A stretch of 6,545 nucleotides of DNA from Chloroflexi bacterium UBA6019 (lineage in GTDB: Bacteria; Chloroflexota; Dormibacteria; Dormibacterales; Dormibacteraceae), in assembly GCA_002427995.1 (NCBI GenBank), contig DIZV01000141.1, positions 824 through 7,368 on the forward strand, given 5' to 3'. How positions within the stretch are numbered: position 1 is the first letter of the stretch; each line of letters starts with the position of its first letter. Of this stretch, positions 5,611 through 6,545 are shown in pieces. The translations under genes and the position numbers were made by a program. A model generated the notes under the pieces. It did no database searches. It was not told the DNA's origin and saw only the letters and a list, made by a program, of their open reading frames with translations.

Positions 5611-6545
5611 ATGACTGAAGCCGTGATCGTCGCCTATGGCCGCTCGCCGATCGGCCGCGCCCGGAAGGGCTCCCTCGTCGACGTCCGCTCCGATGACCTC
5701 GCCGCCTACATCCTCGGCAAGGTGGTCGACAAGGTACCTCAGCTGGACCGGTCCCAGATCGAGGACGTGATCTGCGGCTGCGGCCTGCCGGGTGGCGAGC
5801 AGGGCCACAACATCGGCCGCGTGATCAGCATCCTGGCGCGCCTCGATGTCCCCGGCGTCACTGTCAACCGCTACTGCTCCTCCTCCCTCATGACGACCCG
5901 GATTGCCGCCCACGCGATCCGAGCCGGTGAAGGCGATGTCTTCATCAGCGCCGGCGTCGAGTGCGTCTCCCGCTACGGCAGCGGCTACCCCGATGCCCCC
6001 GATACCTTCAACGCCAAGCTGGTGCCCGGCAACACCGAGGAATACCCCGATATCTACATCTCGATGGGGCAGACGGCCGAGAACGTCGCCGAGCGCGAGA
6101 ACATCAGCCGGGAGGAGATGGACCGGTATGCGGTGAAGAGCCAGACCGCGGCTGTGAAGGCGCGCGACGATGGTTTCTTCGACCGCGAGATAATCCCCGT
6201 CCCGCTTCCCAACGGAGAGTTGTTCAGCAAGGACGACGGGCCCCGCCCCGGAACCAACCTGGAGTCCCTTGCCCAGCTGCAGCCCGTCTTCCGCGAGAAC
6301 GGCAGGGTGACGGCCGGCAACGCCTGTCCGCTCAACGACGGGGCGGCCGCGGTTGTGATCATGTCGGACACCAAGGCCAAAGAGCTCGGCATCAAGCCGA
6401 TCGCACGGGTCGTCTCGACTGGAGTCTCCGCGCTGGAGCCCGAGTTCATGGGGCTCGGCCCGATCGAGGCTTCCCGGGCCGCGCTCAAGCGAGCCGGGAT
6501 GACCATCGACGACGTCGACATCCTGGAGATCAACGAGGCCTTCGC
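5611..6545 (+). CDS. Acetyl-CoA C-acetyltransferase / thiolase (3' end outside window)
   Basis: This is a thiolase-superfamily enzyme that condenses or cleaves acyl-CoA with acetyl-CoA, acting in beta-oxidation or acetoacetyl-CoA formation. From ATG 5611 the frame is open to the window end, giving 311 complete codons of the usual 390-405. It begins MTEAVIVAYGRSPIGRARKGSL, typical of thiolases. The acyl-accepting cysteine is C89 in VNRYCSSS (codon 5875-5877), the same position as in well-studied biosynthetic thiolases. GEGDVFISAGVECVSRY, then GNACPLNDGAAAVVIMSD and finally NEAF at the window edge follow in order. The catalytic HGN His and the distal CxG Cys should lie just beyond. Sequence style resembles actinobacterial FadA-like acetyltransferases; chain-length preference cannot be read from it. 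Translation probably starts on a leaderless transcript. The gene is divergent from the redox operon and has no evident functional tie to it. Confidence 0.95.
   Translation, partial: MTEAVIVAYGRSPIGRARKGSLVDVRSDDLAAYILGKVVDKVPQLDRSQIEDVICGCGLPGGEQGHNIGRVISILARLDVPGVTVNRYCSSSLMTTRIAAHAIRAGEGDVFISAGVECVSRYGSGYPDAPDTFNAKLVPGNTEEYPDIYISMGQTAENVAERENISREEMDRYAVKSQTAAVKARDDGFFDREIIPVPLPNGELFSKDDGPRPGTNLESLAQLQPVFRENGRVTAGNACPLNDGAAAVVIMSDTKAKELGIKPIARVVSTGVSALEPEFMGLGPIEASRAALKRAGMTIDDVDILEINEAF

Noticed and set aside
5508..5612. Extension of the TlpA-like protein upstream to the ATG at 5612
   Set aside because: It would begin inside the palindromic start of the divergent gene, leave no room for a promoter and add 35 residues unlike any signal peptide.

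Overview
The window is very GC-rich and densely coded. It reads as chromosomal DNA from a free-living high-GC bacterium. The TypA sequence, the strongly GC-ending codons, the overlapping start and stop codons and at least one leaderless-looking start all suggest a Terrabacteria lineage, such as Actinomycetota, Chloroflexota or the Dormibacterota-like soil groups. That placement is inference; the sequence contains no rRNA or other decisive marker. No tRNA, insertion sequence, CRISPR array or phage gene is visible.

Layout on the plus strand, left side: the 3' half of typA/bipA (1-909, cut by the window edge) is followed, with an ATGA overlap, by a small VOC/glyoxalase-fold protein (906-1328). 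After 25 bases comes an AlkA-type DNA-3-methyladenine glycosylase (1354-2239). Its N-terminal and C-terminal halves lie in different frames because of an apparent one-base insertion near 1793-1796.

Layout on the minus strand, middle: a tightly packed three-gene operon is transcribed from about 5507 down to 2216. It encodes a membrane-anchored TlpA/ResA-like thioredoxin (5507-4977), a three-part fusion protein (4980-3586) and a 14-segment MFS exporter (3586-2216). The fusion joins a membrane anchor with a DUF4382-like beta domain, a SCO1/SenC copper-chaperone-like domain and a second TlpA-like thioredoxin domain. Successive genes overlap by 4 bases (GTGA) and 1 base (TAGTG), so translation is probably coupled. 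The 3' end of the MFS gene overlaps the 3' end of the glycosylase gene tail to tail.

Layout on the right: a 103-base divergent intergenic region (5508-5610) separates the redox operon from a plus-strand acetyl-CoA acetyltransferase/thiolase gene (5611 to the window end, incomplete). That gene has a -10-like hexamer exactly where a leaderless transcript would need it.

The most distinctive element is the redox operon. It carries three thioredoxin-fold domains in two proteins outside the cytoplasmic membrane, each with its own cysteine motif (CGAC, CHDTC plus a distal His, and CAPC), together with a drug/metabolite-type exporter. By family knowledge it should act in extracytoplasmic thiol/disulfide handling, copper delivery to cytochrome oxidase or cytochrome c maturation. 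Why an MFS exporter is coupled to it is not clear from the sequence.
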